Part shown: positions 7,837 to 10,788 of the stretch, piece by piece | Layout of the letters: the number at the start of each line of letters is the position of its first letter | How positions within the stretch are numbered: position 1 is the stretch's first letter | Assembly: GCA_025061935.1 (NCBI GenBank) | Contig: JANWZY010000088.1 | Coordinates: 1 to 10,788, forward strand | Source of the DNA: Verrucomicrobiia bacterium | GTDB lineage: Bacteria; Verrucomicrobiota; Verrucomicrobiia; Limisphaerales; DTLC01 | Direction: 5' to 3' | DNA: 10,788 bases | Notes under the pieces: generated by a model | What the model was told of the DNA's origin: nothing | The model's input: the letters and a program-made list of their open reading frames with translations, nothing else | The model's database searches: none | Position numbers and translations under genes: made by a program

Positions 7837-7903
7837 AAAGGCGCGTTCAGCACGTATAATTATGTGCCGGTCCGCCCACCCGCTACCGGTTGTGCCAGTC
7901 TCG

Positions 7904-9046
7904 TTACGTTAACTCGCGCTCCTCGAATAGCACCACAGCCACAGCCAGCGCGGCTGCAACATAGCACATCATGTAAATGGCCGCTTTACCCACGTACGAC
8001 CACGGGAACCCGGTCTTGCCGGTTTCCAATACGTCTGCGGTCCAAAAAAGTTGCCAATTCGGCGTCAATGTGTAAAGCACGCCGGCTAAACGCGAACCGC
8101 CCAGGCCAGCTTCGATCAACGCCGCCTTGTCCTGGGCGGTAATACTGTCCTGCTCGGACGGTTCGAGCCGCCCCGAGTTGTTAGTGTCGTATCTCGCCAG
8201 GATGGTCTTAAGCAGGTTTTTTTGCTCGGGCGACCACCGCGGGCTTATCAACTCGACGCGTAGGTTCTGGACCCACACCGGTTGCGCGCGACGCCCGAAT
8301 AGGTAGTCCGACATTAGTCCGAGCAGGAAAAAGGCTGAGCACACGGCCAGCGTGGGGATCATGTCCAACCGTGTCGAGCACGCCAGCGCAAGCGCGGCCA
8401 GGACCCACACAGCGAACAGAATCAGGATCGCCGCGGGCACGAGCCGCCAGTCCACCGTTGCCGCTTGGCCGAGGCTCTGCATTTGCTCCGTAAACTGCAC
8501 AATCACAAAAGCTGCGAGCGTGACCGTGACCACCAGCGCCGCAACGGTCGCGCTCACAAACGGTTTCTGCAGGAAGAAATTAACGAAGCCACCAAATGCG
8601 TACGCTGCGACCAGCCCCAGTGCGAAAATACCCACTGCGGCCAAATCTGTTTTACCATACGCATCGAAGGCCATGCGACTGGCCACAAGCGCAGCCACGG
8701 TCATCACGTACACCATGATTGTTAGTGCGGCTATGACCCCGACGTACTTGGCAATCAAAAATTGCGCGCGGCCCACAGGTTTTGACAGCACGGCAAGTGC
8801 GGTACCGGATCGTAACTCCCGCGACAGCGACGCAGAGGCGCTCAATACAGCCCCGAGCAGCCCGGCTAAAAATATTACTGCCAACACGCTGTTCTTAACC
8901 AGTTTCGGTTCGTCGCCGAACGCGAAGTAGTACGGCGTGGCCAGGAAAATCTCGAATGCCGCCGCGCTGGTCATTAGCAGCAGATAAACCGGCTGCCTGA
9001 CCAGTTCCATGAACGCATTCGCAGCTATCGCGATGAACTGCCGCAT
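7904..9046 (-). CDS. ABC-2 type transporter permease with an EF-hand-like loop
   Basis: This 380-residue membrane protein has about eight hydrophobic segments (about 18-40, 51-71, 98-122, 134-152, 165-183, 201-222, 228-246, 353-374). The cytosolic loop SRELRSGTALAVLSKPVGRA, followed by QFLIAKYVGV (about 75-104), is the typical ABC-2/NosY permease signature. A soluble region of about 100 residues (250-350) lies between the last two helices. It contains DTNNSGRLEPSE at 277-288, which fits the canonical EF-hand calcium loop (D1, N3, S5, G6, L8, E12), preceded by a helical SPEQKNLLKTILARY. No ATPase gene is adjacent; the nearest is at 471-1700, beyond the SPFH genes and the metal pump. The start at 9046 lacks an obvious Shine-Dalgarno, and M13 is a possible alternative. 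The substrate is unknown. It is the first gene of the same-strand block, after a 535 bp gap. Confidence 0.88.
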   Translation of the reverse strand: MRQFIAIAANAFMELVRQPVYLLLMTSAAAFEIFLATPYYFAFGDEPKLVKNSVLAVIFLAGLLGAVLSASASLSRELRSGTALAVLSKPVGRAQFLIAKYVGVIAALTIMVYVMTVAALVASRMAFDAYGKTDLAAVGIFALGLVAAYAFGGFVNFFLQKPFVSATVAALVVTVTLAAFVIVQFTEQMQSLGQAATVDWRLVPAAILILFAVWVLAALALACSTRLDMIPTLAVCSAFFLLGLMSDYLFGRRAQPVWVQNLRVELISPRWSPEQKNLLKTILARYDTNNSGRLEPSEQDSITAQDKAALIEAGLGGSRLAGVLYTLTPNWQLFWTADVLETGKTGFPWSYVGKAAIYMMCYVAAALAVAVVLFEERELT

Positions 9047-9581
9047 GCGCTAAATCAGACACAACCTACCCGGCCCGCGTTTAATTGTAACGCACGAAAT
9101 AAGCCCTGGGTCGCGGTGTTTTTTGCGGGCTTCTGGCGGGTGCTACTGCCAGCTAGCCCACTCCCTGCTCCAGCCGGGGAATTTTACCTGCAGGCCGCAA
9201 CGTTCACAAAATCGTTTCCGTGCGCCGTGCAGGTGGAAGAGTTATGGCAGTCTGCAGGATGATCGTAACTCAAGTCCTGCGGGGCGAATCTGTAGCAGGG
9301 CGTGGCATACAGACCGATTGCCGCTCTGCACTTACAGTAAGCGCGGCTTAGGTAAAGCAATTCCTCATGCGTCCTCTAGTTACATACACTCCAATTGCGC
9401 GCGGACAAAGCATCGGCTTATTTGCCCCGCTCCTTTTGAGTTTGCGCTTTTGAATTCATCCGGCCGCCGAGCAGGCACGATTAGCAGTCAGGTTCGGGAA
9501 AAAGTCCCGCCTTCGCAGCCCAACCCTCGAGCGGCTGCCGCTACTGTTACGATTGCTACCAACCGGCGCGCTTGGCGCTCT
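9047..9581. other. 535 bp non-coding gap between htpX and the permease gene
   Basis: I find no protein gene here on either strand; the open frame entering from the plus side is antisense to htpX and has no recognisable family. The gap should hold the 3' end of the htpX transcript and the promoter of the downstream block. On the minus strand a TACAAT -10-like hexamer lies at 9084-9089, 38 bp before the permease ATG, but no -35 is recognisable at the right distance. An inverted repeat AAGCCC/GGGCTT pairs 9101-9106 with 9127-9132. Further right, GCAGCC at 9515-9520 pairs with GGCTGC at 9533-9538. No canonical stem plus T-run terminator follows htpX. The section 9182-9347 is unusually rich in stem-loops and is listed separately. 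Confidence 0.6.
9182..9347 (+). ncRNA. Candidate structured RNA: four consecutive stem-loops
   Basis: Four inverted repeats follow one another. (1) ACCTGCA 9186-9192 pairs with TGCAGGT 9228-9234. It extends inward through CGCA/TGCG (9196-9199/9221-9224) with two mismatches, and outward through TTTT/GGAA if G-U pairs are allowed. (2) GCAGGA 9254-9259 pairs with TCCTGC 9275-9280, again extended by G-U pairs. (3) TCTGTA 9289-9294 pairs with TACAGA 9308-9313. (4) GCCGC 9320-9324 pairs with GCGGC 9343-9347 around an inner CTTA/TAAG. The extending G-U pairs only work in a plus-strand transcript, so that strand is suggested. I recognise no known RNA family (no tRNA, tmRNA, RNase P or SRP signatures), and see no promoter or terminator. 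It could equally be regulatory DNA or chance. Confidence 0.25.
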
Positions 9582-10499
9582 TTAGAGTTGGAGTGCCTTC
9601 AGCCGCGCGATGCGCGCTTCGAGCGGCGGGTGCGTCGCGAACAGGGCCAAGAAGCCGCCGCGCGTGCCGGAAATTTTAAGCGATTGGAACGCTTGCGAGC
9701 GTTTCGCCTCGGCTGCTGCAATTGCGGGGTTGTAAAGCCGTTGCAGTGCCTCAAGCGCATCTATCATGTTGTCGCGCCCGGCCAGCCGCGCGCCGCCTGC
9801 GTCTGCGCGGAATTCGCGCCTGCGCGAGAACCATGCGACAACAATAGCGCCCAGAATGGAAAGCACTGTCTGGAACAGGATGACAAGCAGGTACTGGACC
9901 ATGTACCCTGCCCTATTATCTCGCGCGCGCAGCGCTTGGGCTACAACAAAAGCCAACACCCGGGACAGGAACAGCACGATCGCGTTGATGACGCCTTGAA
10001 TGAGTGTCATTGTGACCATGTCGCCATTCGCTATGTGCGCGATTTCGTGTCCCAGCACGCCTTCGATCTCGTGCCGGCGCATCTTTTCGAGCAGGCCGGT
10101 CGACACTGCCACAAGCGCGCGTGACTTCGTCGGGCCGGTAGCAAACGCATTGACTTCCGGGGACTCGTAAATCCCGACTTCCGGCGGTTTGGGCAAGCCC
10201 GCGCGGCGCGCCAAGCTATGAACTGTATCAACCAGTTCGCGCAGGTACGGGTCGGTCGTGTCGGGCGGAATGACCTGCACGCCCATTAGCAGCTTGGCCA
10301 TAACCCGCGACAGCGCGAGCGAAATCAGCGCGCCCGCGAACCCCCAGACGAAGCAAAAGATTGCTAGGCCGGTTAGACCGCCCTTGGGGAAATACTGGCC
10401 AAGGTTGAGAATCCCAAAGACGATCGTAATGGTGAGCATCACGAGGATGTTCACCACCAAGAACAGCAGTATTCGTTTGCTAATTTGCAAAATTTTCAT
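9582..10499 (-). CDS. htpX: HtpX-type M48 membrane zinc metalloprotease
   Basis: With the start at 10499 the protein has 305 residues, close to the usual HtpX length. HtpX degrades damaged membrane proteins and works alongside FtsH in quality control. Visible are two N-terminal membrane segments (about 9-31 and 42-65), then a catalytic region with the zinc motif HEIAH (151-155). The third ligand glutamate is E229, in EFRADAGGARLAG. Between them are two more hydrophobic segments (about 162-190 and 199-224). Near the end is FATHPPLEARIARL, typical of M48B proteases. An in-frame ATG at 10556 would add 19 residues (MRLNIGELNW...). It has an AGGG-type Shine-Dalgarno eight bases upstream, but it sits inside the spacer of a strong predicted promoter. 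I prefer the ATG at 10499, which starts directly before the first helix (MKILQISKRILLFLV). The family is certain; the exact start is open. Confidence 0.93.
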   Translation of the reverse strand: MKILQISKRILLFLVVNILVMLTITIVFGILNLGQYFPKGGLTGLAIFCFVWGFAGALISLALSRVMAKLLMGVQVIPPDTTDPYLRELVDTVHSLARRAGLPKPPEVGIYESPEVNAFATGPTKSRALVAVSTGLLEKMRRHEIEGVLGHEIAHIANGDMVTMTLIQGVINAIVLFLSRVLAFVVAQALRARDNRAGYMVQYLLVILFQTVLSILGAIVVAWFSRRREFRADAGGARLAGRDNMIDALEALQRLYNPAIAAAEAKRSQAFQSLKISGTRGGFLALFATHPPLEARIARLKALQL

Positions 10500-10544
10500 G
10501 GCAGTTTTTGGTTCTACCGTTTTGCTCCAGTTCAGTTCACCAAT

Positions 10545-10573
10545 ATTCAACCGCATTTACGCTGCCCTGTCAA
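10545..10573 (-). promoter_or_regulatory. Predicted sigma70-type promoter of htpX
   Basis: On the minus strand TTGACA (10573-10568) is a perfect -35 hexamer. It is followed by exactly 17 bp and TTGAAT (10550-10545), which matches four of six -10 positions including the final AAT. Transcription would begin near 10538, giving a leader of about 40 bases to the ATG at 10499. If real, it excludes the upstream ATG at 10556, which falls within the spacer. Confidence 0.5.
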
Positions 10574-10626
10574 TGCCAGTCGTGGTCGCGCTCATTGCGA
10601 ACTGGGCGTTGTGTGCGGATACGGGT

Positions 10627-10788
10627 CACGGAAGATTTGCCGAGCGCACTCTGACAAGCGCAGCGAGGGAGCCGACTCGCAGCCGCGCTCATAAGAGCGC
10701 GAGTGACAGGCACGGAAAATTCCAGGCCGCGTTTTTACAAACGCAGCTACGATGGCGGGCTAATTCGTAGCTGCACTCATGAGAGCGC
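10627..10788. repeat. Two diverged tandem copies of an ~84-88 bp hairpin-containing unit
   Basis: Copy A runs 10627-10710; copy B starts at 10711 and meets the window edge. The copies share CACGGAAGATT versus CACGGAAAATT (10627, 10711). They also share TGACAAGCGCAGC versus TTACAAACGCAGC in the middle (10652, 10735) and GCTCATAAGAGCGC versus ACTCATGAGAGCGC near the end (10687, 10775). Each has a hairpin at the same place: A pairs GCAGCGAG 10660-10667 with CTCGCAGC 10676-10683 (one mismatch), and B pairs GCAGCTACGA 10743-10752 with TCGTAGCTGC 10765-10774 (perfect). B also has GCGTTT/AAACGC (10729-10744), and A has CGCGCTC/GAGCGCG around ATAA (10684-10701). No coding potential is seen. The array lies upstream of the htpX promoter and may continue beyond the window. 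Confidence 0.6.

Noticed and set aside
9491..9510. GGTTCGGGA...TCCCGC resembling a tRNA T-arm
   Set aside because: No acceptor stem, D-arm or anticodon arm can be placed around it; only a 5 bp hairpin.
9123..10124. Long plus-strand open frame of about 333 codons
   Set aside because: More than half is antisense to the clear HtpX gene, the protein has no recognisable motif, and its start lies in non-coding sequence. Such antisense frames are common in GC-rich genes.

Overview
The window is a bacterial chromosome segment, moderately GC-rich by eye and rich in CGCG steps. Seven protein genes are visible, all on the minus strand, so transcription runs from high to low coordinates. HflK/HflC, an M48 HtpX-type protease and Gram-negative-style inner-membrane exporters point to a Gram-negative bacterium. 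The seven-helix SPFH protein and the EF-hand inside an ABC permease suggest the Planctomycetota/Verrucomicrobiota group, Verrucomicrobiota being my best guess. That placement is inference; no rRNA or other phylogenetic marker is present.

In transcription order, 10788 to 10500 is non-coding. It holds two diverged copies of an ~84-88 bp tandem repeat with hairpins and a good sigma70-like promoter. The promoter drives an HtpX-type membrane zinc protease (9582-10499). A 535 bp non-coding gap (9047-9581) follows, containing four consecutive potential stem-loops. Then comes a same-strand block: an ABC-2 permease with an EF-hand loop (7904-9046), a 627-residue protein with seven membrane segments fused to an SPFH domain (5942-7825), HflC (5018-5926), HflK (3902-5011), a P1B heavy-metal ATPase (1750-3798), an ABC ATPase (471-1700), and the start of a second ABC-2 permease cut by the left edge (1-351).

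The three SPFH genes are tightly spaced (15 and 6 bp) and probably co-transcribed. HflK/HflC family members form a membrane cage that regulates the AAA protease FtsH. FtsH itself is not in the window, but a second membrane-quality-control protease, HtpX, is next door. The ABC ATPase and the flanking permeases probably make an exporter of unknown substrate, and the P1B ATPase probably removes a divalent metal. My reading is an envelope-stress or membrane-protein quality-control neighbourhood combined with export functions.

The points most worth checking are: the 7-TM/SPFH fusion and triple SPFH arrangement; the DKTRT (not DKTGT) phosphorylation motif in the metal ATPase; the canonical EF-hand loop in an ABC permease; the tandem repeat upstream of htpX whose hairpins persist despite sequence change; and the structured non-coding gap.
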